Origin: Paenibacillus taichungensis
GTDB taxonomy: Bacteria; Bacillota; Bacilli; Paenibacillales; Paenibacillaceae
DNA length: 64,000 nt
Direction: 5' to 3'
Assembly: GCF_003287275.1 (NCBI RefSeq)
Contig: NZ_QEVW01000005.1
Coordinates: 496,001-560,000, forward strand
Shown: positions 24,656 to 34,670 of the stretch, in pieces
How the letters are laid out: the number at the start of each line of letters is the position of its first letter
Numbering within the stretch: the first letter of the stretch is position 1
The notes under the pieces: generated by a model
Told to the model about the DNA's origin: nothing
The model's database searches: none
Seen by the model: the letters and a program-made list of their open reading frames with translations, nothing else
Made by a program: the position numbers and the translations under genes

Positions 24656-25090
24656 TTAACCGCAGCTGGTCGGAGGTGAATCCGTACCTGCCTCCACGTT
24701 CACTTTCTCGGAGACAGTATCCCGGATTACTGAAATAACAAGCTGAAGCAAATAATTGATATCGCTTTGACTTTGCTGGAATTCCGTAACGAGTGGAATG
24801 CCGTCCAACTCTGCCTGCAGATCCTCAATTTCCTGTTCAATTTTGCTGACCATGTCTGCATTTTTGAAGCTTTCAAAAGCAACGATTTCCTTTTGTTTCT
24901 TCTTAATCGTTGCAATCAATTGCTGGATGCGTTCATGATCACGAATTTTGGACTCAGCCTGTTGGAACTGTTTAACTTCTTCGCTCGTTCCAAGCATATC
25001 AGCCAATTCTTTGGCTTTTCCCATAATGTCGTCGCGTATGACCAGATTGCGCGTATCGTAGGTAGGCATTCCATAATGGTTGTACTGCAT
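24656..25090 (-). CDS. ricA: RicA (YmcA), YlbF-family RNA-processing and development factor
   Basis: A helical protein of about 144 aa similar to B. subtilis YmcA/RicA. Shared features are the ESKIRDHERIQQLIATIKKKQK helix (in pieces), the LQAELDGIPLVTEFQQSQ segment and a C-terminal Cys-containing tail (PPTSCG). In B. subtilis RicA joins RicF and RicT, binds Fe-S clusters and acts with RNase Y in competence, biofilm and sporulation. It lies after miaB, as in B. subtilis. The start is uncertain: 25090 is used because AGGA precedes it; 25069 and 25120 are also possible. Confidence 0.85.
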   Translation of the reverse strand: MQYNHYGMPTYDTRNLVIRDDIMGKAKELADMLGTSEEVKQFQQAESKIRDHERIQQLIATIKKKQKEIVAFESFKNADMVSKIEQEIEDLQAELDGIPLVTEFQQSQSDINYLLQLVISVIRDTVSEKVNVEAGTDSPPTSCG

Positions 25091-25220
25091 TTCTTCCTGC
25101 GCCACTCGAAATCGCTCCATTCTATGAGATGATATAAGATGAAACGGAAAATTAATATTAGAGATGGAAGAATGACTGCTGCACGGCCGCTACGGCTACG
25201 GATCGTTCTTTCGATCGCTG

Positions 25221-25274
25221 TTGTCCCCAAATTTTTTCCTAATTAAATGATTAAAGGTTAAAATTTGGGGACAA
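25221..25274. repeat. Intergenic palindromic element
   Basis: A perfect 15-bp inverted repeat (TTGTCCCCAAATTTT / AAAATTTGGGGACAA) with a 24-nt AT-rich loop between miaB and ricA. It is flanked by further short palindromic words (for example GATCGTTCTTTCGATC at about 25201-25216). It looks like a dispersed intergenic repeat; only one copy is in this window. Confidence 0.6.
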
Positions 25275-25384
25275 AGGCGAACGCTACGCTTCTACAGAAT
25301 CGATTCCGTTTCCTTCGCTACTTTCGCTGTAATTCCAAAATTCTAATATCTAAAAATCCGATTCCATCTTATTAGGTTTGTGTA

Positions 25385-26941
25385 TTACTGATTGGCGGCT
25401 ACTGGCTCTGAGAGCAGGTTGCCCCGAATATAGAAAGTCATTGGATCGGTGATTTCCACATGTACAAAAGTACCGATCAATTCTTTAGGTCCTTCAAAAT
25501 GCACCAACTTGTTGCTGCGTGTACGTCCTGCCAGAACATTGGAATTCCGTTTGCTCTCACCTTCGACCAACACCTCAACAACCTTGCCGCGCTGCTTCTC
25601 ATTGCTGCTATGGCTGTATGCGTTGATCGTCTCGTTCAAGCGTTTCAAACGTTCCTTCTTCACGTCCATCGGCACGTTATCCTCCATCACCGCAGCAGGT
25701 GTACCTTCGCGCGGAGAGTAGATGAATGTGTAAGCAAAGTCGTAGCCAACTTCCTTGACTAGTGACAGCGTATCTTCAAACTGCTCTTCCGTCTCCCCCG
25801 GGAAACCAACGATAATATCAGTGGTTAACACGACATCTGGAATTGCAGTTTTAATTTTGTCAGCAAGCTTCAGGTAGTGTTCCCGACTGTACTTGCGGCT
25901 CATACGTTTCAGGACTTCCGTGCTGCCAGACTGCACAGGCAGATGGATATGTTCCACCAGGTTTCCGCCCTTCGCAAGCACCTCAATCAGATGATCATCG
26001 AAGTCACGTGGATGACTGGTTGTAAACCGAACCCGTGGAATATCGATTTTGCGGATATCATCCATCAGGTCACCGAAGCTGTACTTCAGATCCGTAAAGT
26101 CCTTGCCATAAGCATTGACGTTCTGGCCGAGCAGCGTGATTTCCTTAAAACCTTGTCTTGCCAGTTCGCGAACTTCGGCAATGACATCTTCCGGACGTCG
26201 GCTGCGCTCTTTCCCCCGCGTAAACGGGACGATGCAATATGTACAGAACTTGTCGCAACCATACATAATGTTCACCCAGCCGCGCATGCCCTCACGTTTT
26301 TTCGGTAGGTTCTCAATAATGTCGCCTTCCTTGGACCATACCTCAACAACCATTTCTTTACTGAACAGCGCTTCTTGAATCAGATGTGGCAGCCGATGCA
26401 CATTGTGTGTACCAAAAATCATATCCACAAAGCCATGCTTCTGCATGATTCGGTTCACGACGCCTTCTTCCTGCGACATACAACCACACACACCCAGCAA
26501 TAAGCCAGGACGTTCGGTTTTCAGGGTTTTCAGATGGCCCAGCTCACCAAACACTTTATCTTCCGCATTTTCCCGAATCGCACATGTATTTAACAGAATG
26601 ATATCTGCCTCTTTACGATCCTCGGTAGCCTGATACCCCATTGATTCAAGCAACCCTTTGATGGTCTCCGAATCATGCTCGTTCATCTGGCATCCATACG
26701 TATATACGATATAGTGTTTGCCTTTCCCCACGTTTTTCAGTTCATCGGGTACGGCCGTTTCGTAAAGCACCTGGACGTCTTCCTTGCCCCGTTGTTTCTC
26801 CTGACGATGATTAGGTTCCGACTTGATGTTAATCTCCCGGCCCCGGATTCTTATCTTTTTGCTGAATTCATCTTGCGAAATTACTTTGGCATCGGAGAAA
26901 TCAAAATATTGGGAGTAATCCTTTTTTGAGTCTTTAGCCAT
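25385..26941 (-). CDS. miaB: tRNA-2-methylthio-N6-dimethylallyladenosine synthase MiaB
   Basis: A radical-SAM methylthiotransferase of 518 aa modifying i6A37 of tRNA. In order it has an N-terminal UPF0004 domain with [13 protein letters not shown] (Cys), [12 protein letters not shown] (Cys) and GVCGCMSQ (Cys), the radical-SAM CxxxCxxC in [13 protein letters not shown] (about residue 233), and a C-terminal TRAM domain. A basic N-terminal extension of about 70 residues is typical of Bacillales MiaB. SD AAGGAG precedes the ATG. Confidence 0.95.
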   Translation of the reverse strand: MAKDSKKDYSQYFDFSDAKVISQDEFSKKIRIRGREINIKSEPNHRQEKQRGKEDVQVLYETAVPDELKNVGKGKHYIVYTYGCQMNEHDSETIKGLLESMGYQATEDRKEADIILLNTCAIRENAEDKVFGELGHLKTLKTERPGLLLGVCGCMSQEEGVVNRIMQKHGFVDMIFGTHNVHRLPHLIQEALFSKEMVVEVWSKEGDIIENLPKKREGMRGWVNIMYGCDKFCTYCIVPFTRGKERSRRPEDVIAEVRELARQGFKEITLLGQNVNAYGKDFTDLKYSFGDLMDDIRKIDIPRVRFTTSHPRDFDDHLIEVLAKGGNLVEHIHLPVQSGSTEVLKRMSRKYSREHYLKLADKIKTAIPDVVLTTDIIVGFPGETEEQFEDTLSLVKEVGYDFAYTFIYSPREGTPAAVMEDNVPMDVKKERLKRLNETINAYSHSSNEKQRGKVVEVLVEGESKRNSNVLAGRTRSNKLVHFEGPKELIGTFVHVEITDPMTFYIRGNLLSEPVAANQ

Positions 26942-27043
26942 TTCCTTCGGTCACTCCTTACAGCCTCTATTAATAAAAAATCGTTATTTCATCTTGTTTC
27001 ACGTGATTTGCACGTCTTATACATCAAAAGAGCATTACAGCAA

Positions 27044-27072
27044 ATTATAACATGAATTGGGCTGTAGTTCCA
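27044..27072 (-). promoter_or_regulatory. Putative promoter of miaB-ricA
   Basis: Minus-strand TATAAT (27044-27049) with a TG one base upstream (extended -10) and a weak -35 TGGAAC at 17-nt spacing. Confidence 0.55.
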
Positions 27073-27140
27073 CATCCAAAGCCGCTGCCCTTTCGCCTAT
27101 CCCAAAATCTGTGCAGGTCTGCTGAAGAGCCCGAAAACAC

Positions 27141-27165
27141 ATAAAAACCTGAGCTATCCTCAGGT
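27141..27165 (-). terminator. Terminator of pduL
   Basis: Minus strand ACCTGAG-GATAG-CTCAGGT followed by TTTTTAT. Confidence 0.75.
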
Positions 27166-27248
27166 CGAATGTAGCGACGCTGCGGTTATGCTCAGGTTTA
27201 TACGTTCATTCAAACCGCCAGAACACGGTTGAAGATGGTTTCATGTGA

Positions 27249-27821
27249 TTAGTCGATGATTTCAGCAGTATCGCCGTTACGAGCGCCCGCTGCATTAGCT
27301 TCATCCGTATCAATATGCATGTCCAGTGCAAAGGAATCCGATACACGAGCCAGTACATTTTCCAGTACCAGACCACGATCTCCGCCCAGACGAACTTTCA
27401 GCAATTGTTTGTCCTCAATACCCCATTTAGCAGCATCAGAAGTATGGAAGTGGATGTGACGAGCAGCAACGATAACACCTTTATCGATTGTAACTTCGCC
27501 AGCAGGTCCTTTAATTGTGATACCTGGAGTACCTTCAATGCTTCCGGATTCACGTACAGGTGCCTTAACACCAATAGCGAAAGAGTCTGTCATCGAGATT
27601 TCCAGTTGCGTTTCCGGACGAACAGGTCCAAGGATACGCACTTTATCAAACTGTCCTTTTGAACCAATAACCGCTACGGTTTCGTTCGCAGCATATTGTC
27701 CTGGTTGGGACAGAGGTTTAAACTCAGTCAATTCATAACCTTTACCAAACAAAATTTCAACGTGCTCTTGAGATACATGAATATGACGGGCAGATACGCC
27801 CACAGGTACTGTTTTGCTCAT
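27249..27821 (-). CDS. pduL: Phosphate propanoyltransferase PduL
   Basis: A 190-aa phosphotransacylase of the PduL type, exchanging acyl-CoA and acyl-phosphate. Two zinc-binding ARHIH motifs are visible (VSARHIHVS near residue 12 and VAARHIHFH near 120), as expected for the duplicated fold. No microcompartment shell genes are nearby, so it probably serves as a stand-alone acetyl/propionyl phosphotransacylase. The ATG at 27821 follows AAGGAG; the longer ORF is rejected. Confidence 0.9.
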   Translation of the reverse strand: MSKTVPVGVSARHIHVSQEHVEILFGKGYELTEFKPLSQPGQYAANETVAVIGSKGQFDKVRILGPVRPETQLEISMTDSFAIGVKAPVRESGSIEGTPGITIKGPAGEVTIDKGVIVAARHIHFHTSDAAKWGIEDKQLLKVRLGGDRGLVLENVLARVSDSFALDMHIDTDEANAAGARNGDTAEIID

Positions 27822-28033
27822 TGTGAATTTCACTCCTTGTTTATCTATGGCCTGTAGCCAGGCTCTTAACAATCCTATGGTATTATACCCCTTTTTGAAG
27901 TGAAATGAAAACGAACTGCTGAAAATTCATGAAATACACTTATTTTGCAATCATAATCCCCCTGCATTTGGTAAATCCGTCTGAACATGTACCACTTTAG
28001 CTTTCATTCGTTTACTTCAGTGGACCTACGGCG

Positions 28034-29020
28034 TCATGATTTACCATATTCGATCTTCGAATTTTTCTTCGGCAAATTTTCTTCTAAATAACTCATCGCA
28101 TTGCCCCACATCCAACCGCGTACAAGTGATTCATCGTAGTGCTTGAGCAACGTATTTATCAGCTTCGGATAATGCCCGGTATGTTCAAGGTCATGAATAT
28201 ACGTAGCAATTCCGTCAAAATCAGACCCCATCATCAGGTGATGCTCCCCACCCAGAGAACATATCCGCTCAATATGAGGCAAAAGATCTTCAATACATAC
28301 TTCGCCTTCCTGCTTCACAAACCACGGCACAAACGTCAGTCCGATACGTCCTTCTCGAGCAATAATGGCCCGAATCTGATCATCCTTCAAATTACGCACA
28401 TGCGGGCAGATGGCATAACTGTTGGAATGCGAAGCTATAAAAGGACGTTCACTAAGGTCAGCAAGTTCCCAGAAGCCTTTCTCAGTGAGATGCGAAACAT
28501 CCAGCAACATGCCGATTTGGTTACACAGTTGAACCAGCTCCCTGCCCTTCTCCGTTAGTCCAGCCCCACGTTTCTCCAATACACCATCAGCTGCCCAATT
28601 GGCATAGTTCCAGGTAAGCCCAACGATCCGCACACCCATTTGATAACATAACTCCAGATAAAAGAGATTGCCCTCCATTCCATCGACACCCTCAAGTGTA
28701 AGCAGTCCCCATGGTTTGTCCGTCTGCCCGATCTGCGTAAGCTGTTCTCGCCATAATAATGTATGTGTGCCTTCAGATCGTTCTTTGGTTATCTCCACTC
28801 GCTTGCGGTAAATGTCCAATTGGCCCATCACATGTTCAAACTTGCCTCTGCCAAGCACTTCGGGCAAATAGATTGCAAAGGCTTGTAAACCAATGTTGCC
28901 TTCTCTCATACGTTCCAGATTCACATCCAGCTGTGAAGCATTTTCAAATGAATGGGTAGGGTTCATCAGCATTTTACTCAATGCATCACAATGAAAATCG
29001 GCTACTCGCCAGTTGTGCAT
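28034..29020 (-). CDS. Membrane-dipeptidase family (M19) peptidase
   Basis: A 328-aa TIM-barrel zinc dipeptidase of the renal dipeptidase family. Metal ligands are visible in DFHCDAL (about residue 8), the LLDVSHLTEKGF segment and FIASHSNSYAICPHVRNL, with GSDFDGI near the end. There is no signal peptide, so it is cytoplasmic despite the family name. The ATG at 29020 follows AAGGAGAG. Bacillales often carry such genes beside spoVS, but the role is not established. Confidence 0.88.
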   Translation of the reverse strand: MHNWRVADFHCDALSKMLMNPTHSFENASQLDVNLERMREGNIGLQAFAIYLPEVLGRGKFEHVMGQLDIYRKRVEITKERSEGTHTLLWREQLTQIGQTDKPWGLLTLEGVDGMEGNLFYLELCYQMGVRIVGLTWNYANWAADGVLEKRGAGLTEKGRELVQLCNQIGMLLDVSHLTEKGFWELADLSERPFIASHSNSYAICPHVRNLKDDQIRAIIAREGRIGLTFVPWFVKQEGEVCIEDLLPHIERICSLGGEHHLMMGSDFDGIATYIHDLEHTGHYPKLINTLLKHYDESLVRGWMWGNAMSYLEENLPKKNSKIEYGKS

Positions 29021-29063
29021 GACAATCTCTCCTTCTACACGGTTATGGTATGGAATAAAACGC

Positions 29064-29093
29064 AAAAAAACCTGTCTACTTCGTAAACAGGTT
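29064..29093 (-). terminator. Terminator of spoVS
   Basis: Minus strand AACCTGT ... ACAGGTT followed by seven T, about 20 nt after the spoVS stop. Confidence 0.85.
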
Positions 29094-29112
29094 CAATGCA
29101 TAAACGCATGTA

Positions 29113-29373
29113 TTATCTGGGCTCCACAATCAGCTTAATGGCCGTTCGGTCCTCGCCGTCAATCACAATGTCTGTAAAAGCTGGAATACAAATCAAGTCA
29201 ACTCCGCTTGGTGCTACAAATCCCCGGGCTATCGCTACCGCTTTAATGGCTTGGTTCAGTGCTCCCGCTCCAATTGCCTGCAGTTCAGCATTTCCACGTT
29301 CACGAAGAACACCTGCAAGAGCGCCGGCTACGGAATTGGGATTGGACTTTGCTGAAACTTTTAATACTTCCAT
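29113..29373 (-). CDS. spoVS: Stage V sporulation protein S
   Basis: An 86-aa Alba-like protein with the conserved core EVLKVSAKSNPNSVAGALAG, GAGALNQAIKAVAIARG and the end of the family. It is required for proper spore coat and septation events in B. subtilis. The start ATG at 29373 gives the normal family length; the ORF extension upstream is not coding. It is preceded by GGGAGG and lies in the usual rny-ymdB-spoVS order. Confidence 0.95.
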   Translation of the reverse strand: MEVLKVSAKSNPNSVAGALAGVLRERGNAELQAIGAGALNQAIKAVAIARGFVAPSGVDLICIPAFTDIVIDGEDRTAIKLIVEPR

Positions 29374-29490
29374 GGTAAGTACCTCCCTGGGAATGTTGAA
29401 TGTTTGTTTCCACTTACTAGATGTTATTCGCGGGAGGCAAAAAAATTCCTTCTTTTTAGACGGGTTTCCCTGCAAAATGGGACAATACCC

Positions 29491-30285
29491 CTATTCCATG
29501 CGCCACTCGTCCTCCATCAGACGAATTTTCTCAATACGTGTTGCAGCGCCTGTGGCTTCATCAATCTCCACAAATACACCGTGGAAATGCCATTTGCCAT
29601 CATCAACAACAAACCGTACCGGAAGCTGAGTGTAGAATTTGCGAAGCACCGCCTCACGCTCCATGCCCAAAATGCCGTCACGCGGCCCTACCATACCCGC
29701 ATCGGTTAAATAAGCTGTTCCTCCAGGCAAAATTCGATCATCGTTGCTCTGCACATGTGTATGTGTACCTACGACCAGCGACGCACGTCCATCCAAATGC
29801 CAGCCCATAGCAATTTTCTCTGACGTTGCTTCAGCATGCATATCGACCAGAATGCATTTATGGTCTTGACGCAGTTCATCCACAATCTCATCGGCAACCC
29901 GGAATGGGCAATCCAGAGCAGGCAGGAACGTCCGCCCTTGCAGGTTGACAATCGCCAGCTCCTTACCTTCTCCTTTGACTACCGTGTATCCACGCCCTGG
30001 TGTTCCTGGAGGAAAGTTCGCAGGACGAATCATACGTGGTTCATCATCTATAAAATCAAATATATCCTTATTGTCCCAGGTATGGTTACCAAGGGTGATG
30101 CCATGCACACCCCAGTTAAAAAATTCATTCGCAATTGCCCCGGTGATTCCCCGGCCTGCCGCTGCATTTTCCCCATTTACAATGACCACATGTGGCTTAT
30201 ACTTCGTTTTGAGGTAGGGGAGGTTTTCCTTCAGTGCCTTACGCCCCACATTGCCCACAATATCACCAATAAACAAAACTTTCAT
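29491..30285 (-). CDS. ymdB: YmdB metallophosphoesterase
   Basis: A 264-aa calcineurin-like phosphoesterase (TIGR00282 group). Metal-site motifs FIGDIVGNVGR (residue about 5), NGENAAAGRG, GITLGNHTWDN and VGTHTHVQSND are present. In B. subtilis YmdB hydrolyses 2',3'- and 3',5'-cyclic nucleotides and affects biofilm and motility decisions; it sits next to rny there as here. SD AAGGAGG precedes the ATG. Confidence 0.93.
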   Translation of the reverse strand: MKVLFIGDIVGNVGRKALKENLPYLKTKYKPHVVIVNGENAAAGRGITGAIANEFFNWGVHGITLGNHTWDNKDIFDFIDDEPRMIRPANFPPGTPGRGYTVVKGEGKELAIVNLQGRTFLPALDCPFRVADEIVDELRQDHKCILVDMHAEATSEKIAMGWHLDGRASLVVGTHTHVQSNDDRILPGGTAYLTDAGMVGPRDGILGMEREAVLRKFYTQLPVRFVVDDGKWHFHGVFVEIDEATGAATRIEKIRLMEDEWRME

Positions 30286-30376
30286 TTTACTGCCTCCTTA
30301 ATCCCTACCAAGCGCAGCCTTCTTCAAAGCATCCGAAACTTCGCAGGACCTCTATCTCTTGCTCATTATTTTTATT

Positions 30377-30440
30377 AAAAAAATGCCTTTTAACAGGCTA
30401 TCAACAGGAAAAGTGGCCCACTACTGCGGCCACTTTTCCG
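30377..30440 (-). terminator. Tandem terminator hairpins after rny
   Basis: Minus strand: GGAAAAGTGGCC ... GGCCACTTTTCC (12 bp perfect, 30407-30418/30428-30439), then GCCT-GTTAAA-AGGC followed by ATTTTTTT (about 30381-30398). Confidence 0.75.
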
Positions 30441-30447
30441 TAATGCT

Positions 30448-31998
30448 CTATTTTGCGTATTCAACCGCACGGGTTTCCCGGATAACGGTGACCTTGATGT
30501 GACCCGGATAATCGAGTTCGTTCTCGATCATCTTCGTGATGTCACGCGCGAGGCGGAAGGCTTCAGCATCGTCGATTTTCTCAGGCTGTACCATAACGCG
30601 AACTTCGCGTCCGGCCTGAATGGCATACGATTTCTCGACACCTTCGAACGATTCCGAAATCTCTTCCAGCTTCTCCAGTCGTTTGATATACGTTTCCAGC
30701 GTTTCGCGGCGTGCGCCTGGTCTTGCTGCGGAGAGCGCATCTGCTGCACCAACCAACATGGCAATAACCGAAGTCGCTTCGCAATCCCCGTGATGGGACG
30801 CGATACTGTTGATTACAACCGGATGTTCCTTGTATTTCTTCGCTAGTTCCACGCCGATTTCGACGTGTGATCCTTCCACTTCGTGATCCAGCGCTTTACC
30901 AATGTCATGCAATAGACCTGCACGTCTTGCTAGGGTTACGTCTTCTCCGAGTTCGCCAGCCATCAACCCAGCCAGATAAGCGACTTCCATCGAATGTTTC
31001 AAGACGTTTTGACCGTAGCTTGTACGGAACTTCAACCGGCCCAGAATTTTAATCAAGTCCGGATGCAGACCATGCACGCCCACTTCAAAGGTAGCTTGCT
31101 CACCGTATTCACGGATACGCTCATCCACTTCTTTGCGGGATTTCTCCACCATCTCTTCAATCCGTGCCGGGTGAATACGTCCATCAGCCACCAGTTTTTC
31201 GAGGGCAGTACGGGCGATTTCACGGCGAATCGGGTCAAAGCCCGACAGAATAACAGCTTCTGGCGTATCATCGATAATGAGGTCAATCCCTGTAAGGGTT
31301 TCAAGCGCACGGATGTTACGTCCTTCACGACCGATAATCCGGCCTTTCATTTCTTCATTTGGCAAAGTAACAACGGATACCGTTGTTTCCGCCACGTGAT
31401 CAGCCGCACAGCGTTGGATGGCGAGTGTAATAATCTCGCGGGACTTTTTGTCCGCTTCTTCCTTCGCTTGCTGTTCAATGTCCTTGATCATTTGAGCCGT
31501 CTCATGACGAACTTCCTGTTCTACGTTGGACAGTATGATACTGCGTGCGTCTTCCATGGTGAGGTTGGATATGCGCTCCAGCTCCGTCACCTGGTTTTTG
31601 TAGATCATCTCGATCTGCTGCTGTGTCTCATCAATTCGTTTCTCTTTGTTAGCCACTTGCTCTTCTTTACGTTCGAGTGATTCCAATTTTTTATCCAGCG
31701 ACTCTTCTTTTTGCAACAATCGTCTTTCTTGTCGTTGAATTTCGTTCCGACGTTCACGAGTGTCTTTTTCAGCTTCGGCGCGAATGCGATGAATTTCATC
31801 TTTCGCTTCCAGCACCGTTTCTTTCTTCAGTGCTTCTGCCTCTTTCTTCGCGTTCTCCACGATTTGTACGGCAGCTTCTTCCGCACTGGAGATCTTAGCT
31901 TCTGCAAGAGATTTGCGAATAAAATATCCTACTCCGAACCCAATGAATAGCGCGGCTGCAACGAGAGCGATCGTGATTGCAGGATTCATACTGTTCAC
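30448..31998 (-). CDS. rny: Ribonuclease Y
   Basis: A 516-aa membrane-anchored endoribonuclease that starts mRNA decay. The order is an N-terminal membrane helix (residues about 5-24), a long Glu/Lys/Arg coiled coil (about 30-200), a KH domain ([15 protein letters not shown], about 216) and an HD domain ([12 protein letters not shown], about 362, with SHHGD). SD GAGGAGG precedes the ATG. It has its own promoter just downstream of recX. Confidence 0.95.
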   Translation of the reverse strand: MNSMNPAITIALVAAALFIGFGVGYFIRKSLAEAKISSAEEAAVQIVENAKKEAEALKKETVLEAKDEIHRIRAEAEKDTRERRNEIQRQERRLLQKEESLDKKLESLERKEEQVANKEKRIDETQQQIEMIYKNQVTELERISNLTMEDARSIILSNVEQEVRHETAQMIKDIEQQAKEEADKKSREIITLAIQRCAADHVAETTVSVVTLPNEEMKGRIIGREGRNIRALETLTGIDLIIDDTPEAVILSGFDPIRREIARTALEKLVADGRIHPARIEEMVEKSRKEVDERIREYGEQATFEVGVHGLHPDLIKILGRLKFRTSYGQNVLKHSMEVAYLAGLMAGELGEDVTLARRAGLLHDIGKALDHEVEGSHVEIGVELAKKYKEHPVVINSIASHHGDCEATSVIAMLVGAADALSAARPGARRETLETYIKRLEKLEEISESFEGVEKSYAIQAGREVRVMVQPEKIDDAEAFRLARDITKMIENELDYPGHIKVTVIRETRAVEYAK

Positions 31999-32299
31999 CT
32001 CCTCGTTGGTTCCTCCAAGGCATTCCTTGGGTCAATTTGCAGTTTTCAAACCTAACATATTTTTGGGAATAACGAATACTCACGGCGATCCCCCGCCGAT
32101 TTTCATTTCAAGTGTACATGTTGCCACGTACTATTCACCGTTTCTGGCGAACCCATAATCATGAATGGTATAAATCTAAAAAAACAGAAACCGCTTTTTT
32201 GGAAGGAAAAAGGGTTGTCCATTTCTTACAGACTCATGTCCATTTTAGTATTTGACGAAAGAAATTGTCAAGAGAATGCAGTATAGTGAGTCCAGTCTG
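31999..32299. other. Intergenic region recX-rny
   Basis: Holds the rny promoter (32242-32271) and a 5' leader of about 240 nt rich in A/T runs. No small ORF with an RBS was found. Confidence 0.5.
32242..32271 (-). promoter_or_regulatory. Promoter of rny
   Basis: Minus-strand TTGACA (32266-32271), 18-nt spacer, TAAAAT (32242-32247). Confidence 0.7.
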
Positions 32300-33037
32300 C
32301 TAATCCCATAACAACGCTTCGTCTTCTTCGGAGTCTTTAGCCCCGTCTTCTTCAATTAAACAATTCACGACCCGACGCACCATATCCATGGAAAAACCTC
32401 GTCGCATCAAGAAGGGAAGCGTTTTACGTTTCTTCTCCTGGATGTCTCCTTTAACCTGATTCCATTTTTTGCGTCCGGCAATTAGAGCCGTCTCATATTC
32501 CGCATCTGTACTTACACCTTCCAGTGCTTCAGCAATTAGCTCATTGGCAATGCCCTTCTGACGAAGCTCTTGCCTTATCCACAGTTTTCCCTTCCGCTGG
32601 CCCTCCATACGCTGACGAGTCCATTCCTTCGCAAACAGTTCGTCATCGACCAAATTCTCCCGCTCAAGCCGATCCAGGGCCTCTTCAATCAACGGTGCTG
32701 CAAACTCTTTCTGACGAAGCTTCTGACTTAATTCGTGGCGTGTGCGGGGTTTATGCTCCAGATATCGCAAAGATTGCACATATGTTCGCTGTCGCTCGTC
32801 AGCTACGATGATATCTTCCAAGTCTTTTTTCAGAAACGTATTTCCCCGGGTCATCCGATATTTAATCATTACATCTTCAAGAACCGTAATTGAATATAAA
32901 CCAAAGGTAATTCGGTAACGAGCTTCCCTGCTCTTCGTTCGTTCAACTCGTGTAATGATAAGTTCTTCATTATCCGGGAATTGGGAGATTCCCTCCAGCT
33001 CGGTTTCTTCATATAAATCATCTTCATGTTGATCCAT
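32300..33037 (-). CDS. recX: RecX regulator of RecA
   Basis: A 245-aa protein with the tandem three-helix repeats of RecX (LRYLEHKPRTRHELSQKL, LVDDELFAKEWTRQRM, RQELRQKGIANELI in order). RecX binds and modulates RecA filaments. The gene follows recA as in many Bacillales. The ATG at 33037 has AAGGGGAG upstream. An N-terminal acidic extension of about 25 residues precedes the conserved part. Confidence 0.9.
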   Translation of the reverse strand: MDQHEDDLYEETELEGISQFPDNEELIITRVERTKSREARYRITFGLYSITVLEDVMIKYRMTRGNTFLKKDLEDIIVADERQRTYVQSLRYLEHKPRTRHELSQKLRQKEFAAPLIEEALDRLERENLVDDELFAKEWTRQRMEGQRKGKLWIRQELRQKGIANELIAEALEGVSTDAEYETALIAGRKKWNQVKGDIQEKKRKTLPFLMRRGFSMDMVRRVVNCLIEEDGAKDSEEDEALLWD

Positions 33038-33366
33038 TTCGGTCTCCCCTTCCACTCATTTGGTACCTGTGTCACATGCTGTCTAACTGAAAGCACTCAA
33101 CAAAACAAAAGACTTTCTCGATTAGCTGATCTCCGACGGAGATAACGCAGCTAAACTGCATACGTTTAGAGCGTAACTTCACAAAGACACCAGATGCTAA
33201 TATAAAAGGCCGGAAACAATGTCCGGCCTCTCCCTAACAGAAAACGTACCAACAGCCCCTGCCCATTCGGACAGAGGCTGTTGGACAGCGCGAGCGCACA
33301 CCTTACCCCATTACTAGATCTAGATCGAGCCAAGCTCAATCAGACAAGTTACGGGGATTCAGAGCA
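33038..33366. other. Intergenic region recA-recX
   Basis: Contains the recA terminator (33202-33229) and an 8-bp hairpin CAACAGCC ... GGCTGTTG at about 33250-33285 that does not have a T-run. No ORF is supported. Confidence 0.5.
33202..33229 (-). terminator. Terminator of recA
   Basis: Minus strand AGGCCGG ... CCGGCCT followed by TTTATATT. Confidence 0.75.
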
Positions 33367-34431
33367 TTACTCGTTAATTTCAAACAATTCTTGTTCTTCT
33401 GCCGCTTCTTTTTGTTGATCTTCAGTTGTAGGGGCAGGAACTGCAGTAGTCAGATTGCTGGCTTCGCGAATTTTTTGTTCAATCACTTGAGCAATCTGTG
33501 CATGCTCTTTCATGAACTGCTTCGCGTTCTCACGTCCTTGACCTAAACGCTCGCCTTCGTAAGAGTACCACGCACCACTTTTGTTAACGATGTCCAGCTC
33601 TGTACCAATATCAATGATACTGCCTTCTCTCGAAATACCTTCTCCGTACATAATGTCCACTTCCGCTTGTTTAAACGGTGGTGCCACTTTGTTTTTTACA
33701 ACTTTGATACGAGTACGGTTACCGATGATGTCATTGCCTGATTTAATACTCTCAATACGACGTACATCCAGACGCACTGTAGAGTAAAATTTCAGGGCAC
33801 GACCACCAGGTGTTGTCTCCGGGTTACCAAACATAACACCGACTTTTTCACGAAGCTGGTTGATGAAGATTGCGATGGTTTTGGATTTGCTGATTGCACC
33901 AGACAGTTTACGCAACGCCTGAGACATCAGACGCGCTTGCAAACCGACATGGGAATCACCCATTTCGCCTTCGATTTCCGCTTTTGGTACCAATGCAGCA
34001 ACGGAGTCAATAACGACAATATCCACAGCGCCACTACGTACAAGTGCTTCTGCAATTTCAAGCCCTTGCTCACCCGTATCTGGCTGAGACAGAAGCAACT
34101 CATCAATGTTAACACCCAGTTTGCTTGCGTATTGCGGGTCAAGAGCATGCTCTGCATCGATAAATGCAGCTTGTCCACCCACCCGTTGTACTTCAGCAAT
34201 CGCATGCAATGCTACAGTTGTTTTACCGGAAGATTCTGGTCCATATATTTCAACAATACGGCCTTTAGGCAAGCCGCCTGTTCCTAATGCAATATCCAGA
34301 GCCAAGGAACCGCTGGGTATGATTTCCACTTGCATGTGAGTCGACTCACCCAGTTTCATGATGGATCCTTTACCAAATTGCTTCTCTATTTGACGGAGCG
34401 CCATATCAAGCGCGGCACGACGGTCTGACAA
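33367..34431 (-). CDS. recA: RecA recombinase
   Basis: A 354-aa recombinase for homologous repair and SOS induction. Motifs are Walker [10 protein letters not shown] (about residue 63), the DNA loops near SQALRKLSG and GNPETTPGG, Walker [10 protein letters not shown], and an acidic C-terminus. The TTG at 34431 gives [12 protein letters not shown], the usual family start, with AAAGGGTGTG upstream; the GTG nine nt earlier is less likely. Controlled by a sigma-A promoter and LexA box directly upstream. Confidence 0.97.
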   Translation of the reverse strand: MSDRRAALDMALRQIEKQFGKGSIMKLGESTHMQVEIIPSGSLALDIALGTGGLPKGRIVEIYGPESSGKTTVALHAIAEVQRVGGQAAFIDAEHALDPQYASKLGVNIDELLLSQPDTGEQGLEIAEALVRSGAVDIVVIDSVAALVPKAEIEGEMGDSHVGLQARLMSQALRKLSGAISKSKTIAIFINQLREKVGVMFGNPETTPGGRALKFYSTVRLDVRRIESIKSGNDIIGNRTRIKVVKNKVAPPFKQAEVDIMYGEGISREGSIIDIGTELDIVNKSGAWYSYEGERLGQGRENAKQFMKEHAQIAQVIEQKIREASNLTTAVPAPTTEDQQKEAAEEQELFEINE

Positions 34432-34462
34432 TAAGCTCACACCCTTTACTGTTTATAAGATA

Positions 34463-34514
34463 ATGATACCTTGTTTTAACACGTTTGCCAAGCTTTTTTT
34501 CGAACATACATTCG
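34463..34514 (-). promoter_or_regulatory. recA promoter and LexA box
   Basis: Minus-strand TTGGCA (34486-34491), 17-nt spacer, TATCAT (34463-34468). CGAATGTATGTTCG (34501-34514) matches the Bacillus LexA consensus CGAAC-N4-GTTCG with one mismatch and lies just upstream of the -35. Confidence 0.88.
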
Positions 34515-34567
34515 TTTTTTTTGTGAAGGCCGAGGCGCCTCTTCCTCAAGCAAACTTTCCATTAAAC

Positions 34568-34616
34568 AGAAAAAAGAACCGTAAACAAGGCTTTAAAGCC
34601 TAATTCTACGGTTCTT
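34568..34616 (-). terminator. Terminator of cinA
   Basis: Minus strand AGAACCGTA ... TACGGTTCT with an inner GGCTTTAAAGCC, followed by six T. Confidence 0.88.
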
Positions 34617-34670
34617 CCGTCTTCCTTTATTATACTTGCTTGCTTAGGCAAATGCAATCTGAGCCGTGAA

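Larger units (their letters stand above)
26942..27248. other. Intergenic region between miaB and pduL
   Basis: Holds the extended -10 promoter of miaB (27044-27072) and the pduL terminator region (27141-27165 plus a further CTCAGGTT arm near 27190). No ORF with an RBS was seen. Confidence 0.6.

Noticed and set aside
27249..27821. Bacterial microcompartment operon
   Set aside because: Only pduL is present; no shell proteins or other pdu/eut genes are nearby.
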